Below are positions 51,446 through 59,606 of a stretch of DNA of 59,606 bases, piece by piece. Numbering within the stretch: position 1 is the first letter of the stretch; each line of letters begins with the position of its first letter. Under the pieces are notes generated by a model. The model was not told where the DNA came from. It worked only from the letters and a program-made list of their open reading frames with translations, and made no database searches. The DNA is taken from the NCBI GenBank assembly GCA_016282915.1, contig JAEELW010000105.1, positions 1 through 59,606 of the forward strand. Direction: 5' to 3'. The DNA comes from Lachnospiraceae bacterium (GTDB lineage: Bacteria > Bacillota > Clostridia > Lachnospirales > Lachnospiraceae). A program made the translations under genes and the position numbers.

Positions 51446-51828
51446 ACGAAGACGATTATAAATTTGTATTGCAGGATCTGCGCGAAACCTGCATCGGCGC
51501 CCGATACAGCTACGAAGAACTGATGGGCGCGGAGCGCGTACCCTTTAAATTCCAGACGATCATCGAAAGGCTGATCCTTCCGGTCGCCGATGCGTCCCAG
51601 ACCATCGGCGGGCATCTGCTTGCGATCACGCCGAAGGATCCGTGCTACCGCATCTACGACAGTCTGAAGGCGGCGGTACGTTACTTCGTACCGAAGCCCG
51701 GCGGGGGTTTTAAGGAGAAAAAGGCAAAGCTTTCGGCTTTTGTGAAGAGCACAGACCGCGAGCTGGAGGGGATGCTGATCCAGGAAGTGATCATCTCCAA
51801 CCTGGCCCTGATGGGCTTTAAGCTCTGA
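51442..51828 (+). CDS. uncharacterised protein coupled to the sigma-like gene
   Basis: A 128-residue soluble protein without signal peptide, membrane helix or known motif. It is moderately basic toward the C-terminus. The ATG overlaps the preceding stop by four bases, so it is made with the sigma-like protein and could be its partner. About 60 bases and a fresh ribosome-binding site separate it from the protease gene. I do not recognise a family. Confidence 0.75.
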   Translation: MNEDDYKFVLQDLRETCIGARYSYEELMGAERVPFKFQTIIERLILPVADASQTIGGHLLAITPKDPCYRIYDSLKAAVRYFVPKPGGGFKEKKAKLSAFVKSTDRELEGMLIQEVIISNLALMGFKL

Positions 51829-51891
51829 GAAAGACATTCCGGGAAGCAGCTAAGCTGACGGGAAAAAGATAAACGATCAGGAGGACAGTAA

Positions 51892-54816
51892 ATGAAGGCA
51901 GAAAATCTTCAGGCCTACAGTATCATCGAACAGCATCATTCCGCGGATCTTAAGAGTGAGGCGTATCTTCTGGAGCATAAGAAGAGCGGAGCGCGTATCC
52001 TCGTGCTTGAAAACGACGACGAGAACAAGGTGTTCTATATCGGTTTCCGTACGCCGCCGAAGGATTCCACGGGCGTGGCGCATATCCTGGAGCATTCGGT
52101 GCTCTGCGGCTCCGAGGCGTTCCCGCTGAAGGATCCCTTTGTGGAGCTGGCCAAGGGCAGCCTCAACACCTTTCTCAATGCGATGACCTACCCCGACAAG
52201 ACGGTCTACCCCGTGGCTTCCTGCAACGATCAGGACTTCAAAAATCTGATGCATGTGTATATGGATGCGGTGTTCCATCCCAATATCTACCGGGAGGAAA
52301 AGATCTTTAGGCAGGAAGGCTGGCATTACGAGACCGATGAGGACGACAATATCGTCATCAACGGCGTGGTCTATAACGAGATGAAGGGCGCCTTTTCCTC
52401 GCCGGATGATGTGCTGAGCCGGGAGACCTTTTCCTCGCTTTATCCGGATACGACCTACGGCGTGGAGAGCGGCGGCGATCCCGCGGATATCCCGAAGCTG
52501 AGATATGAGGATTTCCTGGATTTTCACCGCCGTTATTATCATCCCGTCAATTCCTATATCTATCTGTACGGTAATGCGGATATGGAGGAGCGTCTCCGCT
52601 GGCTGGACGAAAACTATCTGTCGGCTTATGAGAAGATCAGCGTCGATTCGATGCCCGGGATGCAGAAGCCTTTTGATGAGGTAAAGGAGATCCGCAGGGA
52701 GTATCCGATCCCCGCCGACGATAAGGGCGAAAAGCAGACCTATCTGAGCTACAATGCGACCATAGGTACCGTGGATGATCCCGAACTTTATATCGCTTTC
52801 CAGATGATCGACTATGCGCTGGTGACCGCGGAGGGAACGCCGCTCCGCAAGGCGCTGCTGCAGGCCGAGATCGGGACCGAGATCTTTTCCGTTTATGAAA
52901 ACGGGATACGGCAGCCCTTCTTCAGCATCGTGGCGAAGAATGCGGAGGAGGCGGATAAGGAGCGCTTTGTGAGCGTCATCCGCGAGACACTGGAGCAGGT
53001 CGTAAAGGAAGGCTTTGACGAAAATGCACTGATGGCCTGCGTCAACGGCATGGAGTTCCGTTTCCGCGAAGGGGATACGGGGCGTTATCCGAAGGGACTG
53101 CTCTACGGCCTGAAAGCCCTGGACAGCTGGCTCTATGATGATAAGAAGCCGCTGATCCACCTGGAATCCCTTGCGATCTTTGCAAAGCTCCGGGAGAGGA
53201 TCGGCAGCAGCTATTATACGGAGCTGGTGAAGAAATATCTTCTGGACAATACCCACTGCACTGTGCTGGTGCTGGCGCCTTCGGCGGGCCTCACCGCCAA
53301 ACGCGATGCGGAACTGGCCGGCAGCCTGCAGAAATATAAAGACAGCCTTACTGCGGAAGGCTTTGAAAGGCTCAAAAAGGATGCAGAAGAGCTGAAAGCC
53401 TATCAGGCAGCGGAGGACGATGAAGAGGCAAAGGCCTGTCTGCCCCTGCTGAAGCGTTCCGACCTGCGCAGGGACATCCTGCCGATCATCAACGAGGAGA
53501 TCAGGCTGGAACCCTATCCCGGACTTTTCCATGAGGTGGAGACCAACGGGATCCTTTACCTGTATCTGCTCTTTGGACTGGACGGTCTGCCGCGGGCGCT
53601 CTATCCTTATCTGGGTCTGCTCTTAAGAGTATTTGCGGCGATGGATACCGATAATTACAGTTATGAACAGCTGGGGTATGAGATCGACAAGAACACCGGC
53701 AATATCACGATGGGGACGCTCGCAGCCTATCCGGTCAGTAAGGATCCGGATTACAAGACCTATGTCACGATCAATATGAGCTGTCTGCGTTCGGCGATCC
53801 CCGTGGGTACGGAGCTGATCAATGAAGTGATGCTCCATACGCGTCTGGAGGATAAGGCGCGTCTGAAGGAGATCATCGCCGAGTGCCGTTCGCGCATTGC
53901 GGGTTCGATGATGAGCAGCGGCCATACCGTGGCGGCATCCCGGGCCATGTCCTACATCTCCGAATTCGGCCTGCTCAAGGAACTGAGCGGCGGCATGGAT
54001 TTCTTCCGCTTTATCGAGGATGCGGAAGAGCATTTTGATGAAAGGGCGGACGAGATCATCGCAGGACTGAAGAAGCTGATGCGTTTTATCTTCCGCAGCG
54101 ACAATCTCCTGATCGATGTGACGGGGACGCGCGCGGAGCTGGATGCGCTCCGTCCGCATATCGCAAAGATGACCGAAGGCCTTTACGACGGCGAGGTGGA
54201 GAAAGAGGAAGTGAAGCTCGTTCCCGAAAAGAAGAACGAAGGCTTTACCTATCCCGGACAGGTACAGTATGTCTGCCGCGCCGGCAGTTATGCCAAAGGC
54301 GGCCTTGAATACACCGGCGCACTGAATGTGCTCCGGACGATCCTTTCCTACGGTTATCTCTGGAACGAGGTGCGTGTCAAAGGCGGCGCTTACGGCTGCA
54401 TGACCCGTTTCATGGCCCACGGGGAAGGCTATTTCGTCTCTTACCGTGATCCTCATTTGAAGAACACCGTCGGGATCTTTGAGAAGGTGGCGCAGAATAT
54501 CCGTGAGTTTACCGCATCCGAAAAGGACATGACCCGCTATATCATCGGTACCTTAAGCGACCTGGATACACCGCTGTCGCCGCGGGCAAAGGGAACACGT
54601 TCGCAGCAGATCTGGCTGGAGGGTGAAAGCAGGGAGCATCTTCAGATGTACCGCGATCAGGTGCTCGATGCGGATCAGGAGTCGATCCGCGCCCTGGCGG
54701 AATATGTGGAGGCGTTTATCTCCGACGGCGCTCTGTGCGTGGTCGGCAACGAAGAAAAGCTGAAGGCGGAGAGCGGGATGTTCGGAACCGTGCTTCCGCT
54801 GCTTACACAAAGGTGA
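51892..54816 (+). CDS. M16C zinc metalloprotease (presequence-protease-like)
   Basis: The 974-residue protein has the inverted zinc motif HxxEH as HILEH (His64, Glu67, His68). The nearby VLCGSEAFPLKDPFVELAKGS and NAMTYPDKTVYP segments are typical of the PreP/M16C branch, and VYNEMKGAFSSPD contains the third zinc ligand. The rest forms the second half of the clam-shell. It degrades short unstructured peptides; no signal peptide is present, so it should be cytoplasmic. AGGAGG lies before the ATG. Era follows four bases after the stop. Confidence 0.92.
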   Translation: MKAENLQAYSIIEQHHSADLKSEAYLLEHKKSGARILVLENDDENKVFYIGFRTPPKDSTGVAHILEHSVLCGSEAFPLKDPFVELAKGSLNTFLNAMTYPDKTVYPVASCNDQDFKNLMHVYMDAVFHPNIYREEKIFRQEGWHYETDEDDNIVINGVVYNEMKGAFSSPDDVLSRETFSSLYPDTTYGVESGGDPADIPKLRYEDFLDFHRRYYHPVNSYIYLYGNADMEERLRWLDENYLSAYEKISVDSMPGMQKPFDEVKEIRREYPIPADDKGEKQTYLSYNATIGTVDDPELYIAFQMIDYALVTAEGTPLRKALLQAEIGTEIFSVYENGIRQPFFSIVAKNAEEADKERFVSVIRETLEQVVKEGFDENALMACVNGMEFRFREGDTGRYPKGLLYGLKALDSWLYDDKKPLIHLESLAIFAKLRERIGSSYYTELVKKYLLDNTHCTVLVLAPSAGLTAKRDAELAGSLQKYKDSLTAEGFERLKKDAEELKAYQAAEDDEEAKACLPLLKRSDLRRDILPIINEEIRLEPYPGLFHEVETNGILYLYLLFGLDGLPRALYPYLGLLLRVFAAMDTDNYSYEQLGYEIDKNTGNITMGTLAAYPVSKDPDYKTYVTINMSCLRSAIPVGTELINEVMLHTRLEDKARLKEIIAECRSRIAGSMMSSGHTVAASRAMSYISEFGLLKELSGGMDFFRFIEDAEEHFDERADEIIAGLKKLMRFIFRSDNLLIDVTGTRAELDALRPHIAKMTEGLYDGEVEKEEVKLVPEKKNEGFTYPGQVQYVCRAGSYAKGGLEYTGALNVLRTILSYGYLWNEVRVKGGAYGCMTRFMAHGEGYFVSYRDPHLKNTVGIFEKVAQNIREFTASEKDMTRYIIGTLSDLDTPLSPRAKGTRSQQIWLEGESREHLQMYRDQVLDADQESIRALAEYVEAFISDGALCVVGNEEKLKAESGMFGTVLPLLTQR

Positions 54817-54820
54817 GCTT

Positions 54821-55732
54821 ATGGAAGAAGGAAAGAAATCCGGTTTCTGCGCGCTGATCGGGCGTCCCAATGTGGGAAAGTCCACTTTGATGAACCGTCT
54901 GATCGGCCAGAAGATCGCGATCACCTCGCCGCGTCCGCAGACGACGCGCATGCGCATACGCACGGTGCTGAACGATGAGCGCGGACAGGTCGTCTTTGTG
55001 GATACGCCGGGTATCCATGAGTCCAAGAACCGTCTGGGGGACTATATGCTCTCGGCGGTACAGAAGAGCTTAAAGGAGGCGGATCTGATCCTCTGGCTGG
55101 TAGAGCCGAGGCGCAGCGTTTCCGAAAAGGACAGGGATATCGCCGAACAGCTCGGCGCTCTGAAAGTGCCCTGCATCCTGGTGATCAACAAGACGGATAC
55201 GATCCCGCCGGCAGAACAGCTTCCGGTGATCGCCGCCTATAAGGAGCTCTGTGCTTTTACGGACATCGTGCCGTTGTCCGCCCTGAAGGGCGATAATGTG
55301 GATGTGCTGACCGACTGTATCTTCCGGGCGCTTCCGGTGGGACCCTACTATTTCGGTGAGGATGAAGTGACCGACCAGACCCAGCGTTCCATCGCGGCGG
55401 AACTGATCCGCGAAAAAGCCCTGCGCCTTCTGGATAAGGAGGTTCCCCACGGGATCGCGGTCGTTATAGAACGCTTCGAATACCGCCGGCGCAGCGGCGG
55501 GGGCATTTACGATATCGATGCCACCATCATCTGCGAGAAGGCTTCCCATAAGGGGATCATCATCGGCAAGGGCGGTGCGATGCTGAAAAAGATCGGTGAG
55601 CAGGCGCGGGCCGGGATCGAGGATATGACCGGCGAACAGGTCAATCTGAAACTCTGGGTCAAGCCGAAGGAAAACTGGCGGGACAGCGATTTCCTGATCG
55701 CCAATTTCGGATACCGGAAAGAGGATCAGTAA
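54821..55732 (+). CDS. era: GTPase Era
   Basis: The 303-residue protein assists maturation of the 30S subunit by binding the 3' end of 16S rRNA. GRPNVGKST is G1, the switch I threonine follows PRPQTTR, DTPG is G3 and NKTD is G4. The C-terminal KH domain has GIIIGKGGAMLKKIG. Length and motif order are normal. It precedes recO, an order common in Firmicutes. Confidence 0.96.
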   Translation: MEEGKKSGFCALIGRPNVGKSTLMNRLIGQKIAITSPRPQTTRMRIRTVLNDERGQVVFVDTPGIHESKNRLGDYMLSAVQKSLKEADLILWLVEPRRSVSEKDRDIAEQLGALKVPCILVINKTDTIPPAEQLPVIAAYKELCAFTDIVPLSALKGDNVDVLTDCIFRALPVGPYYFGEDEVTDQTQRSIAAELIREKALRLLDKEVPHGIAVVIERFEYRRRSGGGIYDIDATIICEKASHKGIIIGKGGAMLKKIGEQARAGIEDMTGEQVNLKLWVKPKENWRDSDFLIANFGYRKEDQ

Positions 55733-55733
55733 G

Positions 55734-56375
55734 TTGCAGGAAACGATATGGACGCCGGGGATGGTGCTGCGCACCGCGCCGGCTAACGAATATGACAGGC
55801 GCCTGGTGATCCTGTCCCGGGATCACGGAAGGATCACGGCTTTTGCCAAGGGGGCCAGGCGGCAGACCAATCATCTGCTCGCCGCCACGGATCTTTTTGT
55901 CTTTGCCGATTTCCGGCTTTTCCCGGGACGTAACGCCTATTCTCTCGTAGACGCCTCCGTGAAGAATTTTTTTGCGGAGCTGCGGAAGGATTTTGAGGCG
56001 GTCAGTCTCGGCATGTATTTCCTTGAGATGGCGGAATATTTTACCCGTGAGGAAAATGACGAGAGAGAGCTGCTGGCGCTTCTGTACCAGAGCTGCCGCG
56101 CACTGACGCATCCGGCATACGGCAAGAAGCTGCTGCGCGCGGTATTTGAACTGAAATGCGCGATGCTCGAAGGGAGTTTTCACCGTGGGGATTATGCGGA
56201 GGGCTATTCCTCGACGGCTCTGTATACCCTGGATTTTCTGCTCAAAACGCCAGCCGAAAAGCTTTTTACCTTCCGCGTGGAGGATGCGGTGACCGAGGAG
56301 CTGCTCTCCATCGCCGCCAGGGAGAGAAAGGTATACGGCGACGGGCATATCTTCAAGAGCGAAGAGTTTCTGTAG
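55734..56375 (+). CDS. recO: DNA repair protein RecO
   Basis: RecO loads RecA onto SSB-covered DNA together with RecR. The N-terminal OB domain begins WTPGMVLRTAPANEYDRRLVILSRDHGRITAFAKGARR, the family signature. The C-terminal helical part is shorter than usual (213 residues in total, about 240-250 in many relatives), and I see no zinc Cys cluster. The start is TTG 55734, one base after the era stop; no ATG precedes the conserved part in this frame, and GAGGAT lies upstream. The assignment rests on the N-terminus and its position after era. Confidence 0.87.
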   Translation: MQETIWTPGMVLRTAPANEYDRRLVILSRDHGRITAFAKGARRQTNHLLAATDLFVFADFRLFPGRNAYSLVDASVKNFFAELRKDFEAVSLGMYFLEMAEYFTREENDERELLALLYQSCRALTHPAYGKKLLRAVFELKCAMLEGSFHRGDYAEGYSSTALYTLDFLLKTPAEKLFTFRVEDAVTEELLSIAARERKVYGDGHIFKSEEFL

Positions 56376-56410
56376 GGAGCGGAGGCAGGCTTTATTTTTT
56401 TTGTCATTTA

Positions 56411-56419
56411 TGCTATAAT
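56411..56419 (+). promoter_or_regulatory. extended -10 promoter of apt
   Basis: TGC-TATAAT, about 36 bases before ATG 56455, with no clear -35 box. Confidence 0.6.
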
Positions 56420-56454
56420 CTTTCATCAGATATTCCTTCAGGGAGGAAAAACAG

Positions 56455-56979
56455 ATGAAAGAGATCAAAGATTATATACGCACGATACCGGATTTCCCGC
56501 AGAAGGGTGTGCAGTTTCGGGATATCACGACGCTGATCCAGGATGCGGACGGCCTGAAACTGGCTGTCGATACCATGTGCGATATGGTAAAGGATCTGGA
56601 CTATGATGTGATCGCCGGTGCCGAATCGAGGGGTTTTGTGTTCGGCGCACCTATGGCGTATAAGGAGCACAAGCCCTTTGTGCTGATCCGTAAAAAGGGA
56701 AAGCTGCCCGGAGAGACCGTTTCGCAGGCGTACGACCTGGAATACGGCAGCACCGAGATCGAGATGCATACCGGCAGTTTTGAGAAGGGTGCGCGGGTAC
56801 TGCTCGTTGACGACCTGATCGCTACCGGCGGCACCACGGAGGCGATGATACGTCTGGTGGAAAAGCTGGGCGGCGTGATCGCCGGCGTCTGTGTACTGAT
56901 CGAGCTTCCGGATCTGAAGGGAAGAGAAAAGATCGCGGGCTACCGTCTGGACAGCGCGGTATCTTTTGAAGGAGACTGA
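56455..56979 (+). CDS. apt: adenine phosphoribosyltransferase
   Basis: Salvages adenine to AMP using PRPP. The start IKDYIRTIPDFPQKGVQFRDITTL is the APRT signature. The PRPP-binding loop is VLLVDDLIATGGTT and the hood residues lie in RKKGKLPGETVSQAYDLEYG. The 174-residue length is normal. GGGAGG lies before the ATG. The stop overlaps the rel start by one base, and this pairing of apt with rel is common in Firmicutes. Confidence 0.96.
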   Translation: MKEIKDYIRTIPDFPQKGVQFRDITTLIQDADGLKLAVDTMCDMVKDLDYDVIAGAESRGFVFGAPMAYKEHKPFVLIRKKGKLPGETVSQAYDLEYGSTEIEMHTGSFEKGARVLLVDDLIATGGTTEAMIRLVEKLGGVIAGVCVLIELPDLKGREKIAGYRLDSAVSFEGD

Positions 56980-59396
56980 TGGGGAACGAAACTGAAAATA
57001 CAAGTTCAGAATCCAGGGAAAAACTCCTGAAGCGCGTTACCGTCACGGCTCCGCTGGGAGCGGCGGCACCGGTGAAGGCCAGCCAGGCGGCACCGGATGT
57101 GACGGACGAGCATGTTGCGGTGGTCATCGATGACGGCCGCATAGAGGATATTGCCGAATTCCAGTCCCCCGAGGATCTTTATAAAGAGCTGATCGAGCGT
57201 GTGCGCCGCTATCATCCTTCCGATGACATCTCTCTGATCGAGAAGGCGTATGAGACCGCGAGCCGTCTGCATAAGGATCAGAAGCGCAAATCCGGGGAAC
57301 CCTATATCATCCACCCGATCTGTGTTGCGATCATCCTTGCCGATATGGAGATGGACAAGGAGACCATCGCCGCGGGTATCCTGCATGATGTGGTGGAAGA
57401 TACGGTGATGACCGGCGAAGAGCTGACCGAGCTCTTCGGCGAGGATGTGGCCCTTCTGGTGGACGGCGTGACCAAGCTGTCCCAGATCCAGTATTCCTCG
57501 GACAAGCTGGATGTGCAGGCCGAGAACCTGCGCAAGATGTTCCTGGCTATGGCAAAGGATATCCGCGTCATCATGATCAAGCTGGCCGACCGTCTGCACA
57601 ATATGCGTACGCTTTCGCATATGCGCCCGGAGAAGCAGCAGGAGAAGGCGCGTGAGACCATCGATATCTATGCGCCCATCGCACAGCGTCTCGGTATCTC
57701 CAAGATCAAGGTGGAGCTGGAGGATCTGTGCCTGAAATATCTGGAGCCGGAAGCCTACCAGAGCCTGGCGCGACAGATTGACGAGCGCAAATCCGTTCGT
57801 GAGCAGTACGTGCAGGATATCGTGGATGAGGTGCGCAAGCATATCAAGAACGCCGGGATCGAGGCGAGGATCGACGGCCGCGTCAAGCATTTCTTCAGTA
57901 TCTACAAGAAGATGAAGAACCAGGACAAGACCATCGACCAGATCTACGACCTCTTTGCGGTGCGTATCATCGTGGCTTCGGTCAAGGACTGCTATGCGGC
58001 GCTGGGCGTGATCCACGAGATCTACAAGCCTATCCCGGGGCGCTTTAAGGATTACATCGCCGTGCCGAAGGAGAATATGTACCAGTCCCTGCACACGACG
58101 CTGATCGGGCAGAACGGCGTGCCTTTCGAGATACAGATCCGTACCTACGAGATGCACCGCACCGCCGAATACGGTATCGCGGCGCACTGGAAATACAAGG
58201 AAGCCTCCGACGGGAAGAAACCCGAGCTGCAGGAGGAAGAGAAACTTGCCTGGCTGCGCCAGATCCTGGAGTGGCAGCGGGATATGTCGGACAACAAGGA
58301 GTTCATGAACATCTTAAAGAGCGATCTGGACCTCTTTTCCGACAGCGTATACTGTTTTACCCCGACCGGGGATGTGAAGAACCTGCCGGCCGGATCCACG
58401 CCCATCGATTTTGCCTACAGCATCCATTCGGCGGTGGGCAACAAGATGATCGGGGCGCGCGTCAACGGGAAGCTGGTGACGATCAACTACGAGATCAAGA
58501 ACGGGGACTGTATCGAGATCCTCACCTCCCAGAATTCCAAGGGGCCCAGCCGTGACTGGCTTGCCCTGGTGAAGTCGACCACGGCCCGCAGCAAGATCAA
58601 CCAGTGGTTCAAGAATGAATTCAAGGAAGATAATATCCTCCGCGGCAAGGAGCTTCTGAGCAATTACTGCAGGACCAAGGGGATCGAGCTTTCGTCCCTG
58701 ATGAAGCCCGCCTGGCAGGAAGTGCTCCTGCGTAAATACGGCTTCCGCGACTGGGAGAATCTGGTGGCTGCCGTCGGGCACGGCGCGCTGAAGGAAGGCC
58801 AGATCATCAACAAGATCCTTGAGCTGAGCGAGACCGAGAACCGGCGCATCCCCACGAACGAGGAAGTGCTGGCGGATATAAAGAAAAACGCGGAAGAGAC
58901 GAGACCCGCGCCGCAGATGCTGCCCCGCGGCAGCAGCGCCGGCATTGTCGTAAAGGGGCTGCGCGACATCGCGGTGCGTTTCCCGAAGTGCTGCAATCCG
59001 CTGCCCGGAGACGAGATCGTCGGTTTTGTCACCCGCGGAAAGGGCGTGACGATCCACAGGACCGACTGCACCAATGTGCTTTTGCTTCCGGAGGTGGAGC
59101 GTGAGCGTCTGGTGGAAGCCGAATGGGGAAGCGACGAGCCCGAAGAAGGAAAACGCTATACCGTGGGCGTCACGATGTTTGCCAACAACCGTCCGGGTCT
59201 GCTGGCGGATATCTCACGTACCATGACCGACAAGAACATCGATATCCTGAGCCTTTCGACCAAGGTGAGCAAGCAGGGAACGGCTACGCTTTCCATGAGC
59301 TTTGAAACGGCGGGGCGTGAGGAGTTTGACCGCATCGTGGAGCGCCTGCGCAGCATACCGGATGTGCTGGAGATCGAGCGTAATTCCAGCGGCTGA
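56979..59396 (+). CDS. relA: bifunctional (p)ppGpp synthetase/hydrolase Rel
   Basis: The 805-residue protein makes and degrades (p)ppGpp in the stringent response. An N-terminal extension of about 65 residues is unusual and poorly conserved. The HD hydrolase domain has ILHDVVEDT. The synthetase domain shows GRFKDYIA (the RxKD type of bifunctional enzymes), MYQSLHTT and EYGIAAHWKYKE. A TGS domain follows (CFTPTGDVKNLPAGSTPIDFAYSIH), then the zinc-finger-like CCNPLPGD region and a C-terminal ACT domain. Both activities should be present. Start overlaps the apt stop. Confidence 0.95.
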   Translation: MGNETENTSSESREKLLKRVTVTAPLGAAAPVKASQAAPDVTDEHVAVVIDDGRIEDIAEFQSPEDLYKELIERVRRYHPSDDISLIEKAYETASRLHKDQKRKSGEPYIIHPICVAIILADMEMDKETIAAGILHDVVEDTVMTGEELTELFGEDVALLVDGVTKLSQIQYSSDKLDVQAENLRKMFLAMAKDIRVIMIKLADRLHNMRTLSHMRPEKQQEKARETIDIYAPIAQRLGISKIKVELEDLCLKYLEPEAYQSLARQIDERKSVREQYVQDIVDEVRKHIKNAGIEARIDGRVKHFFSIYKKMKNQDKTIDQIYDLFAVRIIVASVKDCYAALGVIHEIYKPIPGRFKDYIAVPKENMYQSLHTTLIGQNGVPFEIQIRTYEMHRTAEYGIAAHWKYKEASDGKKPELQEEEKLAWLRQILEWQRDMSDNKEFMNILKSDLDLFSDSVYCFTPTGDVKNLPAGSTPIDFAYSIHSAVGNKMIGARVNGKLVTINYEIKNGDCIEILTSQNSKGPSRDWLALVKSTTARSKINQWFKNEFKEDNILRGKELLSNYCRTKGIELSSLMKPAWQEVLLRKYGFRDWENLVAAVGHGALKEGQIINKILELSETENRRIPTNEEVLADIKKNAEETRPAPQMLPRGSSAGIVVKGLRDIAVRFPKCCNPLPGDEIVGFVTRGKGVTIHRTDCTNVLLLPEVERERLVEAEWGSDEPEEGKRYTVGVTMFANNRPGLLADISRTMTDKNIDILSLSTKVSKQGTATLSMSFETAGREEFDRIVERLRSIPDVLEIERNSSG

Positions 59397-59452
59397 GCCT
59401 GTGTTCTTCCGTAAGGGACAGCGCTCACAGGGCGGATATGAGCGGTAAAAGC

Positions 59453-59488
59453 GTTACTGTCACGGCAAAGGGCTGTGGCAGTAACTTT
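59453..59488 (+). terminator. likely terminator after rel
   Basis: GTTACTGTCAC pairs with GTGGCAGTAAC (one G-T pair) across an 11-base loop, followed by TTTGT. The T-run is short. Confidence 0.55.
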
Positions 59489-59536
59489 GTATGAGGGCAA
59501 AACCCGGGAGTATGTGGTGATCACAGAGGTGGAAAA

Positions 59537-59606
59537 ATGGCGGATGTAAAGATCGGAAAGATCTGTCTGGGACAGATGCAGACCAACTGTTATTTTGTAT
59601 ATCGCG
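59537..59606 (+). CDS. MBL-fold hydrolase, glyoxalase II-like (5' end only)
   Basis: The frame starts at ATG 59537 behind GAGGTGG (59526-59532) and runs open to the window end. The first 23 residues include GQMQTNCYFV, which matches the N-terminal strand of YcbL/GloB-type metallo-beta-lactamase-fold hydrolases. The zinc motif HxHxDH would lie outside the window, so activity cannot be judged. Confidence 0.65.
   Translation, partial: MADVKIGKICLGQMQTNCYFVYR

Overview
The window looks like chromosomal DNA of a Lachnospiraceae-type clostridium (Bacillota). Grounds: the order rpmB, Asp23-like gene, DAK2/FakA gene, recG; the run era, recO, apt, rel; a YtfJ/GerW-type gene; Firmicute promoters (TTGACA or TTGCAA, 17 bp, TATAAT); strong GGAGG ribosome-binding sites; one tRNA-Val(GAC). 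Genus is not claimed. All family names come from reading the sequence, not from searches.

Positions 1-10,900 are accessory in character and start AT-richer: a truncated nuclease-like ORF fused to palindromic DNA, two tandem paralogous unknown genes (possibly DUF6033), a MerR regulator, a TetR-alpha/beta hydrolase operon, an AraC-GGDEF fusion, a YdcF-like membrane protein, a TetR-MFS efflux pair tied together by two copies of one 17-bp operator, a MITE-like hairpin repeat and an ABC ATPase remnant.

Positions 10,900-34,000 hold a GGDEF-EAL protein with a C-terminal beta-helix-like domain, a short-chain dehydrogenase, an NlpC/P60 cell-wall hydrolase preceded by two perfect matches to the WalR box, a YfhO-type membrane protein, a lipoprotein, a YdjC-type deacetylase, tRNA-Val, a five-gene oligopeptide ABC transporter, an NAGPA-type phosphodiester glycosidase, a YqeG phosphatase, aroE-aroQ-aroK, a Nudix hydrolase, DUF2953 and YtfJ genes, and a coiled-coil protein ending in a J-like domain.

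Positions 34,000-59,606 are mostly housekeeping (rpmB, asp23-like, fakA, recG, M16C protease, era, recO, apt, rel). Between recG and the protease lies the most unusual part: about 9.7 kb with three tandem paralogous membrane proteins built as membrane sensor, degenerate GGDEF and EAL, two of which continue into histidine kinase and receiver domains (one also HPt), followed by a two-receiver response regulator. The three EAL domains range from apparently intact to clearly dead, which suggests a c-di-GMP-linked phosphorelay. Just downstream, a translationally coupled trio encodes a rhomboid-like zinc-ribbon protein, a sigma-70-like protein with no region 4, and an unknown protein.
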